From positions 1 to 7,256 of the forward strand of contig DJYF01000059.1 of assembly GCA_002450035.1 (NCBI GenBank): a stretch of DNA of 7,256 bases, written 5' to 3'. The stretch's first letter is position 1, and each line of letters begins with the position of its first letter. This document shows, piece after piece, positions 1 to 6,846 of the stretch. The translations under genes and the position numbers were made by a program. Below the pieces are notes generated by a model. The model searched no databases. It was not told the DNA's origin and saw nothing but the letters and a program-made list of their open reading frames with translations. The stretch comes from Caryophanales bacterium UBA6985 (GTDB lineage: Bacteria > Bacillota_I > Bacilli_A > RF39 > UBA660).

Positions 1-1
1 T

Positions 2-475
2 AATAACAATGTGTGCCACAAAGATGCAGTAGTTGCTTATTGTAGTTATGAAGATAATGATGATGGTTTTGGTATATGTGGTCCAGATTGTATTACAGAT
101 TTAGAAATTATTATCCCAGCAACCAAAGAACAGCGTAACCTCTTATTCCAAAAAATGAAAGAAGCAGGTTATGAATGGGATGATGAGAAGAAAGAACTGA
201 AGAAGGTTGAGCAGAAACCTTCTGCATGGGGTAAAGAGGATGACATAATGTTACGTGATATTCTTGGATGGCTTCCAGCCAAATCTCGACCTGAATATAA
301 TCAAATACGTGTTGAGTGGCTCAAATCCCTTAAACAAAGAATAGGATGGAAGCCGAGTGATGAGCAGATAACAGTCCTTGAGCTTGCCAGTAAGTATGAG
401 CGTGTTTTCACGCCTAAACAAATAGATATATTGATTGGTTTGAAAGAGCAATTAAAGAAACTAAGAGGAGAATAA
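2..475 (+). CDS. Hypothetical phage/Bacteroidota protein, 5' end cut off by the window
   Basis: The frame is open from base 2, so the gene probably begins outside the window. The GTG at 11 is only the first possible internal start and is preceded by in-frame Asn codons. At least 158 residues are visible. The middle contains ATKEQRNLLFQKMKEAGYEW followed by a charged stretch (EKKELKKVEQKPSAW), and the C-terminal part has GWKPSDEQITVLE and ends LKEQLKKLRGE. These phrases recur in hypothetical proteins of Bacteroides and their phages (from memory, no search). No catalytic motif or membrane segment is seen, and the function is unknown. The last codons (AGA GGA GAA TAA) also serve as a Shine-Dalgarno sequence for the next gene, whose ATG starts three bases after the stop. 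This points to translational coupling in one operon. It is visibly more GC-rich than the right end of the window (23 of 60 bases at 241-300). Confidence 0.85.
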   Translation, partial: NNNVCHKDAVVAYCSYEDNDDGFGICGPDCITDLEIIIPATKEQRNLLFQKMKEAGYEWDDEKKELKKVEQKPSAWGKEDDIMLRDILGWLPAKSRPEYNQIRVEWLKSLKQRIGWKPSDEQITVLELASKYERVFTPKQIDILIGLKEQLKKLRGE

Positions 476-478
476 GTT

Positions 479-694
479 ATGGAAGCAAACGAAGCACCAG
501 AGAAGATTTATGTCCCAACGGCAGGCGATGAACTCCATTATCACATGACCTGCCCTAATAACGAATTTCAAGAAAGTATTGAATACACTCGTACTGATGC
601 CTTTATTAAGAAGGCTATATTTTATATCCAACAACATTGGATTTGGAACACAAAAATGATTGAGGGGTTTAAAAACTATGTGAAAGGGGAATAA
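479..694 (+). CDS. Small hypothetical protein, 71 aa
   Basis: This 71-residue protein begins at an ATG eight bases after AGGAG (466-470), an unusually clear Shine-Dalgarno for a Bacteroidota-type genome. The N-terminus reads APEKIYVPTAGDE and the middle EYTRTDAFIKKA, a pattern I associate with recurring hypothetical proteins of Bacteroides phages and prophages (EKIYV ... YxRTDAFIEKA). The C-terminus is MIEGFKNYVKGE. No signal peptide, membrane segment or enzyme motif is visible. It sits between two other small genes with gaps of three bases on either side, so it is almost certainly part of the same transcript. Its final GGG GAA TAA again overlaps the ribosome-binding region of the next gene. 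Function unknown; the call as a real gene is strong because of spacing and ribosome-binding site. Confidence 0.85.
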   Translation: MEANEAPEKIYVPTAGDELHYHMTCPNNEFQESIEYTRTDAFIKKAIFYIQQHWIWNTKMIEGFKNYVKGE

Positions 695-697
695 GGT

Positions 698-952
698 ATG
701 AAAGTTAAACTATTAAAAGAACTCCGTTTAAAAACGCTTAGAAAATATGATATAAGGAATTGGTCAAATGTCGCAGGATGTAAAGACAAACCTTGGCGTA
801 TTGGGTGTGGAGTAAAGAATGTTCTTGCTTACCGTGAATATACAACTAAAGAAGAAGCGACGAAAGCACTTAGAATGCTTTGGCATGAGGAAGCAGAGAA
901 ATATCTCTGGGAGCATAAACTTGAAAGAAAATGTAATAAATATCTTTGGTAG
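698..952 (+). CDS. Small basic hypothetical protein, 84 aa, ending at TAG
   Basis: This 84-residue, Lys/Arg-rich protein starts three bases after the previous stop, behind GGGGAATAAGG. It begins MKVKLLKELRLKTLRKY. The core (KPWRIGCGV, then EYTTKEEATKAL) resembles small alpha/beta hypothetical proteins in phages, but I do not recognise a named family. The stop codon is TAG (950-952) and the next gene's ATG begins at 955. The stop matters because TAG is read through, apparently as Gln, in the minus-strand tail genes of this window. If TAG were read here, the protein would gain 19 low-complexity residues with a second TAG at 995 before a TGA at 1007. That tail looks like noise and overlaps the next gene's start. 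TAG is therefore most likely a genuine stop here. Function unknown. Confidence 0.82.
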   Translation: MKVKLLKELRLKTLRKYDIRNWSNVAGCKDKPWRIGCGVKNVLAYREYTTKEEATKALRMLWHEEAEKYLWEHKLERKCNKYLW

Positions 953-954
953 TT

Positions 955-1236
955 ATGGCACAATACATTGACAAATCCGCTTTGGTGGCGGAGATAGAGA
1001 GAAGAATGAAACTACGTCAAGACGGTTATAGAAAGTATAATGACGTAAATGATTTTGTGGCGTTTGAAGAGTTAGAATACCTGCATGATGAATTTCTTCC
1101 AACCCTTGAAGTGAAAGAGGTGGACTTGGAAAAAGAAGCAACAGAATTTGTACAGACTAAAGAATTTGTTGGAGGTAAAGAAAGTCCAGTTTTATTGATA
1201 GCAAAGCACTTTTACGAACTTGGACTTAAACAATGA
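955..1236 (+). CDS. Hypothetical protein MAQYIDK... family, 93 aa
   Basis: The start is set at ATG 955 rather than the in-frame TTG at 946, because the family begins M(A)xYIDKxALVAEIERR and the upstream alternative would overlap the preceding gene. The protein has 93 residues, is mostly helical and charged, and contains LPTLEVKEVDLEKEATEFV in the middle and AKHFYELGLKQ at the end. Both phrases recur in hypothetical proteins of Bacteroides and their phages (recalled, not searched). The function is unknown. It ends with TGA overlapping the ATG of the next gene (ATGA at 1233-1236), so TGA is still a stop here. It lies in the five-gene plus-strand operon. The shift to much lower GC occurs at about its 3' end. 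Confidence 0.85.
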   Translation: MAQYIDKSALVAEIERRMKLRQDGYRKYNDVNDFVAFEELEYLHDEFLPTLEVKEVDLEKEATEFVQTKEFVGGKESPVLLIAKHFYELGLKQ

Positions 1237-1415
1237 TAGTAATAGAAAGAAAATATGATGAACCAAATCCAAGAGGAGGAAGAAAATTACATAAAGTTTC
1301 TAGAAAATGCTTTAAAGATGAAGATATAAAAGGTATAGAAAAATTTATTAATGAAAGTTCTTCTTTGCCTGGGTATGAATGGAGTAATATTGAATATAAT
1401 TATATAAAACTATAA
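1233..1415 (+). CDS. Small hypothetical protein, 60 aa, last gene of the left operon
   Basis: This 60-residue ORF overlaps the preceding stop by four bases (ATGA), the classic coupling arrangement. It begins MIVIERKYDEPN and contains GGRKLHKVSRKCFKDEDIKGIEKF and a terminal GYEWSNIEYNYIKL. No domain is recognised. It is clearly more AT-rich than the four genes before it (15 of 60 bases G or C at 1321-1380), so it may have a different origin. The TAA stop runs straight into the left arm of the terminator hairpin at 1414-1451, as expected for the last gene of a transcript. Real gene likely because of the overlap and terminator placement; function unknown. Confidence 0.72.
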   Translation: MIVIERKYDEPNPRGGRKLHKVSRKCFKDEDIKGIEKFINESSSLPGYEWSNIEYNYIKL

Positions 1416-1451
1416 AAGGCAGTAAATCCTTTTCAGGATAAACTGCCTTTT
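1414..1451. terminator. Bidirectional intrinsic terminator between convergent genes
   Basis: The outer arms AAAAGGCAGT (1414-1423) and ACTGCCTTTT (1442-1451) pair perfectly over ten bases. An inner ATCC (1426-1429) pairs with GGAT (1436-1439) around the loop TTTTCA, with two A/A mismatches between the helices. The T-run on the right serves the plus-strand operon and the A-run on the left becomes a T-run on the minus strand. It lies between the last plus-strand gene and the end of the BspA-like gene, so it probably ends both transcripts. Confidence 0.9.
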
Positions 1452-1493
1452 ATTTATAAAAAATATCTATTTACTAATTTATGGAAATAATAA

Positions 1494-2351
1494 TTATCCA
1501 GTATAAGTACTAAGACCTACAATTTTAGTTGCAAAATCTTTCCATTTATTTGCTGCTTTATATGCAGCTACACTATTATCAGGAACATAAACTTTTACAA
1601 GTTTAGTAAGATAACTCGAACTACCAAGAGTAGGAGGTGTAATTGCTCTACAAATAACATTATAGTTTTTTTGCCCAGAAGAACCATAAGGTTGTATTCC
1701 GTATCCTGTAAGAGTAGTAACTGTCGATGGGAGATCTATTAGAACAATATTTTTTGCTCCCCAAACCCATTGTTCCTTAGTAGTAGTAGCTCCCTCATTT
1801 AGTATTAAAGAACTTAGCCTAGTACAATTCAAAAATGCTTGTTGTCCTATAGTTCTCATGCTTGTAGGAAAAGTTATTTCTGCAATTCCACTTTTAGAAA
1901 AAGCATTAGTACTTAATGAAGAAACTTTAGTAAAATATTGAAATTCGTTAAATTTTCTTATCGTAGTATTTTCTTTAAACACTGTACCTATACTCGTAAC
2001 AGCAGCACATTGTGCAAGAGTCATTCCTACTGCAGTCTTTGTAGTTCCAGGAGTATATTCTCCTCCAGTATTATCCACATTACTCTCACTACTTATAATT
2101 TTACTTTTCTTTAAAGTAGTATTAAGCATAGACTTATATGTAACTACTATATTAACTGTATTATCACCATTATCTGTTATTACAGTTTCATTATAGTCAC
2201 CCCACCTTGTAGCACACATAGTATGCACAGTAGCATCTTCAAAAGGTATATATTCCGGAGGCTTATTTTCCCAAATTAAAGCGTTTCCTAGATATATATA
2301 ATCTATCTAATTATCTCCAAGTTTAATATCTAATATTCCATTTTCAATCAT
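1494..2351 (-). CDS. BspA-like leucine-rich-repeat phage adhesin, 285 aa, one TAG read as Gln
   Basis: Under the standard code only part of this gene appears open (from GTG at 2228). Reading TAG at 2307-2309 as Gln (residue 15) extends it to ATG 2351, five bases after the fibre gene's stop. The recovered N-terminus, MIENGILDIKLGDNQIDYIY then LGNALIWENK, matches the 'LGD..I..IYLGN.LVW' opening of small Bacteroidota phage tail proteins. Residues about 124-263 are BspA-type repeats, seen as ITKF/FNEFQYFTKV, AFSKSGIAEITFPTSMRTIG, AFLNCTRLSSLIL and NIVLIDLPSTV. The C-terminus has the usual cap KVYVPDNSVAAYKAANKWKDF. BspA repeats in this phylum mediate surface binding, so a receptor-binding or fibre-associated role is inferred. 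Seven other Gln codons are CAA or CAG. It ends at TAA. Without recoding it would be an N-terminally truncated protein starting at GTG, which is less likely. Confidence 0.88.
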
Positions 2352-2356
2352 AATTA

Positions 2357-5300
2357 TTAATAATTAGTTATAACTTCTTTAGTATTATAGTTATAAGTAA
2401 GAACATTAATGGGTCTCATATATTTATCTTTACGAATACCTACTCTATAAAGTTTTACAAGTTTGTTGCTTGTATCAATTCCAACAATATTAGCACATAC
2501 AAGTTCCTTGCCTGTTCTGAGAGATTCCCCTAGACTTGTTGTTGTTCTTGTACCTGCTTGGTCTATACTAATTGCTGCTATATCTGGTATAAATTCAGGA
2601 TGATAGAAAATATCTACATGTCTATGTCCGCATAGCCAACAAGCAACAGAACCAGCATTATCTTCAAAATAATCTGTACCCTCAACAAATGCTTTTACTG
2701 TATTTATGAGAGTTCTATCCATTCTAAATGAGGAGCCATTTGACTCACCACGACTTCCCATAGCCGAGAAAGATGTTATTCCTCCTCTATATAAAATATT
2801 ACTAACAGGAGATGCTTCAGAATCTATTTTAGGAGTAGGCGTATAATGAGATAATATGACTACAGTTTTACCATTTGCTTTAGCATCAGTAAGAGTATCC
2901 CTAAGCCATGTTACTTGATTACCATCATCATAAAGACTCAAACAAATAAGTCTTACATTATTATGATAATCTTTATACCAATACATTTTATAATTAGCAG
3001 CTGCATCAGCAGGTTGTGTTACGCCCCATGATTCTACAAAAGGTGCAAAGAAAGTATTATAAGCATTAGCTGGTTGAGAATCGGATAAACTACTCCAACT
3101 AAGGTCATGATTACCAAGACTTCTTAAAGCTTTACCAAGACCATTATTTACAAGAAATGCTATTCCCTCATTTCCTGTACTAAGTACATCATCTCCTCCA
3201 TCAAGAATATCATCTATATAGTCAGAATATTTATCGTAATATTCACTTATTAGTTTAGCACATTGTTCATCAGCATGTATATCTGAATAATGAAGAAAAG
3301 TAACTACACCTGATAATGAGTCTTGATTAAGATAACGTAGTTTTTTTAAATTATTTTCTTCTTCATCACTATCATTACCTTCTTTTACCATATTATATAC
3401 GTCTTCAAGATAATATGTTTCAGTAATAGACATACTGTGGATAGTAAAGGTGAACGGTGAACCTATGTCAATAGTAGTCCAACCAACAAAAGGTCTTGTA
3501 CCGTCAAATACTATTTCAAATTCTATATCTCTATGATCTGCAATATGTAAAGTAGGAGTAGTTGTATAAGTTACCATATTGGTATCACTACGAGTTTTAA
3601 ATTTTCTAACTCTTGATTTAAAATCTTTAGTAGCAGAATAATTCATCTTTATCTTATAAGTCTTTCCGCTTTCAAGACCTGTTAAATCAAGCGTTAAATA
3701 ATTTCCAGCCATAGCAGTATTTTGTACATACCTTATAAGTCTTGGGTTATTGGCATCTAAAACAGTAAGGCTTCTACCACTACCAGGTTTACTCATATCC
3801 CAAGTAGCTCCATTCGGCATTAGATTTTTAACAACTTTAGTTCTTTCATCAAGTATTCTGCCCTGATTAGCACTTAACGGTTTTGTAGCATCTGTAGAAG
3901 TAAGAGAATCTTCTGGATTAAGATGTTCTATGCTTTGTGTATTATATGTTATGGTTCTAGTTATTTTAAATTGGTCATAACCGTTATTATGGCCATTATA
4001 TACAAAGAATCCTTCTTGTTCAACAAACCATATTAAATTATTAGTAACACTAGTGTAATGAATCCTTTTTAATAAAATGCCATCTATATCTGTCAAAAAG
4101 TCATATCCACAACCATCAGTTCTTCCTAAAAATGTAATTACATCTCCAGGATATACATGTACAAAATAACCATATTTATTAGTATAATTTGCCACATCTC
4201 CATTCCACCTTTCGCCTACAGCAGGAGCGTTATCGTAATATTTACCAACGGCTGTTGTAGCTTTACTTCTATTATATGTTGTTGTAGTTATGACTGACCT
4301 TTTTTTACCACTTCCAAACGAAAGATTATCAATGGTGTCTTGTATGGTATATGCTGCAAGGGTATTAACATCTGTTATTTGTGCCCATACAGTAGTATCT
4401 GCCGAATAATTACCCAAGTTTGTACTTGTCCAGACATTATCAGTAGCATTATATTTTCTGATGGCAGATGTTGAACCACCTGAAATAACAGCTGCAGTAC
4501 CAGCCACACCAAGTTCATTTGCAGCAATCTTTATATCTCCAGCTACATGGGCTTCAGCTCTTTTTGAAATAGCTATTACTTTGATATTTTCAACATCAGA
4601 ATTGTCTACTGAGACATACCAATCAGACCATGTGGCTGCTGCAATATTACCAGCAATGTCAGCAGGAGTGTCTGCAGATAGTATAGTAATAGTATTTGTT
4701 TCTTCTCCTATAGTAATATCTATAGTTCCATCTTCATATGTTCCCTCTTCTCTAGCAATAGTAAGAGACAATTTTGCTGGGCATCCAAAAGCATAAGCAC
4801 CGTCTTCATATTCAACACCTACAGCATAAGCTGTAATATTTTGTTGTGCTTGATAAGTTTTGTTATTGTATACTTTTAAGTCACCTTCTGTAATAATGTC
4901 AGTAAGCTTCATGAGAGCAATTTCCTTGTTCATTCTAAGAAATTGCTTATCAATAGTCTTTACTGCTTCGTTGAGTATATAAGTCTATCCCAGGGAAAGA
5001 ATTCTTAAATCACCAAGAAGATATGTTTCTGTAAGCATTTCATGTGCTCCAATACTCCCTTTTTTAGCAAAATACCATTCAGCATTTGCAGTAGTACTGT
5101 TTAATATTACCCATTTAGCATTTTCAGGCATAACAAGAATTTTATTTATTCTTGTAGTATTTGGGTTTTCTCTACTAAGAATATTATCATCTCCTTCAGA
5201 GCCTTCTTTTGTGCCAGCTATTGCCCATAATAATGCATTAGCTCCTCCAGTACCACTTACCATAATTACATCTCCAGCATGTACTGGATATTTAATTCCT

Positions 5301-6130
5301 TTATAACCACTAACAGTTCTTGGCTAAGCAATTTTATCCTCATCAGTATCATACACAGTATTAGATATTCCTACAAGTTTCTTTTTTCCTACTGCAGAGC
5401 CTCCTCCTAATGCATTACTTGCTTTATAATTAGTTCCATCATAATATACTGAAATTACTTCTCCTTCTTCCCAAGAATTAGTAGAAGAAGCTCTTTCATC
5501 ATTGTACCAAAGAGGTTTAGCAGTTTCTGAACCAATTTTTAAAGTGGCATTATCTGCAGTATTAACATTAGTCATTTTAATTTTCATTGCTCCACCATTA
5601 GAAGGAAGAACATATCCAGTATCTCCTACTGATTTTTCTGGCTAATTAGCTGCTGTACTACAAGTATAATATCCTACTAACTTTTCCTATTCTGATGGGG
5701 TTTGTTGTTCAAAAATCATTACCCATTCATGGTCATCTTCTTTATACATCCAATCAGAATATGATGTTTGATCAGAATTAGAAGCCCTATATAAGATATT
5801 TCCTTCTGGATTACTGACATTAGGTTCTCCAGTAGAAGGATTTAATTGAACTATTTCTATAGGAATATGATTAAGAGCTGATATCTCTCCATCAATGGTA
5901 TCCAGTCTACCATCAATGGTATTTAATTGTTCCATAATAGCTCCTTTTTCATTATTATCGCCTATGGTATTATAAATAGTATCAATATCATTAGTAAATC
6001 CTGTATTTAGATTTTCCTAATTATCCAACAATTTATCATCGTAAATCTAATCGGCCCCAGATACTATCTCATCACTGGCTACTGAATGTAGCCTTCCTGG
6101 AATTGGTATTAAATTTTCATTTGTAGCCAT
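2357..6130 (-). CDS. Phage tail-fibre protein with C-terminal metallophosphoesterase, 1257 aa, six TAG codons read as Gln
   Basis: One frame runs from ATG 6130 to TAA 2357, interrupted only by TAG at residues 28, 38, 148, 163, 269 and 382. Residues 1-45 form the anchor IPGRLHSVAS...GADQIYDD...NQENLN seen on Bacteroidota phage fibres; two TAGs fall on its conserved Gln positions. Residues 45-87 are a heptad coiled coil (LNTIDGRLDTIDGEI). Residues 90-400 are beta-rich tail modules (SDWMYKEDDHEWVMI, VYYDGTNYKASN). Residues 742-762 carry the fibre motif STDATKPLSANQGRIL. Residues 770-900 look like a jelly-roll. Residues 940-1194 are a calcineurin-like phosphoesterase: D950/H952, GD980, GNHD 1006-1009, H1095, GHRH 1168-1171, the full metal-ligand set. 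Predicted role: trimeric receptor-binding fibre whose tip cleaves a phosphoester on host surface polymer; the substrate is unknown. The BspA-like gene follows five bases downstream. Confidence 0.93.
5889..5922 (-). repeat. 13-base direct repeat with 21-base period in the fibre coiled coil
   Basis: CCATCAATGGTAT occurs at 5889-5901 and again at 5910-5922 (plus-strand sequence). The 21-base period is exactly seven codons, matching one heptad of the coiled coil NTIDGRL/DTIDGEI in the fibre protein. It looks like a small in-frame duplication that adds one heptad. Confidence 0.85.
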
Positions 6131-6272
6131 TTTTATAAGTTTAATAATTAAATAATTTATCTTTTACTTTGAAATAATCTATATATAAATATTGTACTTT
6201 ACAATATATTTTATTTTTTACAAATTCAAAAATTTTAAACAAACAACAATATGAAATTTCAAAAACAAAAAT
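6131..6272. promoter_or_regulatory. Divergent intergenic region, probable promoters for tail genes and right-hand genes
   Basis: This 142-base stretch separates the minus-strand tail-fibre start (6130) from the plus-strand gene at 6273. It is extremely AT-rich and holds no supported gene. Divergent genes imply promoters in both directions. On the plus strand TTACTTTG (6164-6171) matches seven of eight positions of the Bacteroidota -7 box TAnnTTTG, but no good -33 TTTG stands at the right distance, so I do not assign a promoter firmly. The leaders before both ATGs lack a Shine-Dalgarno and are A/T-rich, as is usual in Bacteroidota. The palindrome at 6189-6207 lies near the middle. Confidence 0.55.
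6189..6207. promoter_or_regulatory. Palindrome, candidate operator between divergent genes
   Basis: ATATTGTA (6189-6196) and TACAATAT (6200-6207) are perfect inverted repeats around the three-base spacer CTT. The site lies about 60 bases from both flanking start codons, a position suited to a regulator binding between divergent promoters. It lacks the G/C content of a strong terminator. The binding protein is unknown, and short palindromes arise easily in such AT-rich DNA. Confidence 0.4.
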
Positions 6273-6419
6273 ATGATATACAAACGTTATGAATATTGGT
6301 CTAACGAAGGTAAAAAATTTACAGATTGGTTCGTTTGGGATTCTGATTTAAGACCAGAATTGCAAATGAGGGATAGAAGAATTATTAGTAGATTGTTTAA
6401 CGAATATAAAGAGATATGA
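6273..6419 (+). CDS. Small hypothetical phage protein, 48 aa
   Basis: This 48-residue ORF is short but supported by coding-like sequence. It begins MIYKRYEYWSNEGKKFTDWF, continues VWDSDLRPELQM and ends RLFNEYKEI. The 'YEYWS.dGK.fT.WF' opening with a terminal 'L.NEYKE.' is a pattern I associate with small hypothetical proteins of crAss-like and other Bacteroidota phages (recalled, not searched). It ends with TGA overlapping the ATG of the next gene (ATGA, 6416-6419), so TGA is used as a stop. It is the first gene rightward from the divergent region. Many aromatic residues but no membrane segment or catalytic motif; function unknown. Confidence 0.7.
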   Translation: MIYKRYEYWSNEGKKFTDWFVWDSDLRPELQMRDRRIISRLFNEYKEI

Positions 6420-6625
6420 AAGTATTTGTTCAAGTTATCGACATGATTAGAGGTATTTCTCAATACGGAATGATTGAGGAACCTGTTGTGAAAGGTAAAG
6501 AAATTGATAATGCACTTGCTCATTTTGGAGTATCATATGGTAGTGTTAATTGGCTTTATAAAGATAAAGTTAAATATGGAGAAATTGAAGGAACAAGTAA
6601 AATAGTAACTGTAGTTACAATATAA
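6416..6625 (+). CDS. Small hypothetical phage protein, 69 aa
   Basis: This 69-residue protein starts at an ATG overlapping the previous stop by four bases, which indicates coupled translation. It begins MKVFVQVIDMIRGISQYGMI, contains NALAHFGVSYGSVNWLYKDK and ends EGTSKIVTVVTI, which suggests a compact alpha/beta fold with a final beta strand. I do not recognise a named family. No signal peptide or transmembrane helix is visible. The TAA stop overlaps the left arm of a hairpin (6624-6645) that opens the gene-free stretch to the right. Function unknown. Confidence 0.75.
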   Translation: MKVFVQVIDMIRGISQYGMIEEPVVKGKEIDNALAHFGVSYGSVNWLYKDKVKYGEIEGTSKIVTVVTI

Positions 6626-6830
6626 GGTTGTGTCCGACCAACCTTCTTAGTTGATGTAGGTTTGAATCCTATCTTTGGGCTTATTCCTGAGGTGCTGCAA
6701 ATGAATGACAGGCTAAGAGAAACGATCGGTGACTATTCGGTCCCGTTCACAACAAGTCAAAAACGGGTAGTGAAAGGCATCACTGGAATAATGTACAAGT
6801 ATTAGAACTGGAGACTACCTCCAGTTTAAT
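6626..6830 (+). ncRNA. Candidate structured RNA or leader element in a gene-free stretch
   Basis: This interval has no convincing ORF and is clearly richer in G and C than the genes around it. Visible pairings are AAGGTTG/CAACCTT (6624-6630/6639-6645), GTAGG/CCTAT around TTTGAAT (6656-6672, resembling a tRNA T-arm), CCTG/CAGG (6686-6689/6709-6712), TCTTAG/CTAAGA (6645-6650/6713-6718), CCCGTT/AACGGG (6742-6747/6762-6767) and AGTG/CACT (6769-6772/6781-6784). It ends in a strong terminator hairpin. It could be a small phage RNA with its own terminator, or a cis-acting leader for the gene starting at 6847. It matches no RNA family I can name. The pairings were found by eye and some are mutually exclusive. 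Confidence 0.4.
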
Positions 6831-6834
6831 TTTA
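6806..6834 (+). terminator. Intrinsic terminator or attenuator 20 bases upstream of the next gene
   Basis: AACTGGAG (6806-6813) pairs perfectly with CTCCAGTT (6819-6826) around the loop ACTAC, followed by the T-rich TAATTTTA. The hairpin ends only 20 bases before the ATG at 6847, which leaves little room for a separate promoter. It is therefore either a terminator that is partly read through or an attenuator. Confidence 0.8.
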
Positions 6835-6846
6835 AAACTTAATAAT

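Noticed and set aside
698..1009. Extension of the plus-strand gene through TAG 950 as Gln
   Set aside because: The added residues look like noise, include a second TAG, and would run over the start of the well-supported next gene.
251..1141. Minus-strand ORFs at 251-451 and 953-1141
   Set aside because: Both are antisense shadows of the left operon genes, with no ribosome-binding site or recognisable protein features.
4461..4796. Plus-strand ORF of 111 residues inside the fibre gene
   Set aside because: It lies wholly antisense to the well-supported fibre gene, and its Ala/Ser/Val-rich translation is what the reverse of that beta-rich coding sequence gives.
1494..6130. The tail region as several short separate genes or a decayed pseudogene
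   Set aside because: All interruptions in the two genes are TAG and keep frame, and the joined products contain conserved fibre and adhesin motifs across the TAG sites. Random decay would also give TAA, TGA and frameshifts.
1494..6130. Diversity-generating retroelement acting on the fibre or adhesin genes
   Set aside because: No reverse transcriptase, no template/variable repeat pair and no C-type lectin end were seen in the window.
6251..6292. 13-codon ORF starting at ATG 6251
   Set aside because: Very short, ends inside the next gene, and its sequence is low in complexity; the ATG at 6273 gives the coding-like frame.
1233..6419. TGA reassigned to tryptophan
   Set aside because: TGA ends two genes in normal four-base ATGA overlaps (1233-1236 and 6416-6419), and no tail gene is interrupted by TGA.
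6287..6523. Minus-strand ORF of 78 residues
   Set aside because: Antisense to two overlapping plus-strand genes that have better start and stop spacing.
6608..6680. A tRNA gene (CCAAC-CTTCTTA-GTTGA as anticodon arm plus the T-arm-like hairpin)
   Set aside because: No acceptor stem matches CTTTGGG, the variable loop would be one base, position 37 would be T, and no D-arm is seen. No CUA-anticodon tRNA was found on either strand.
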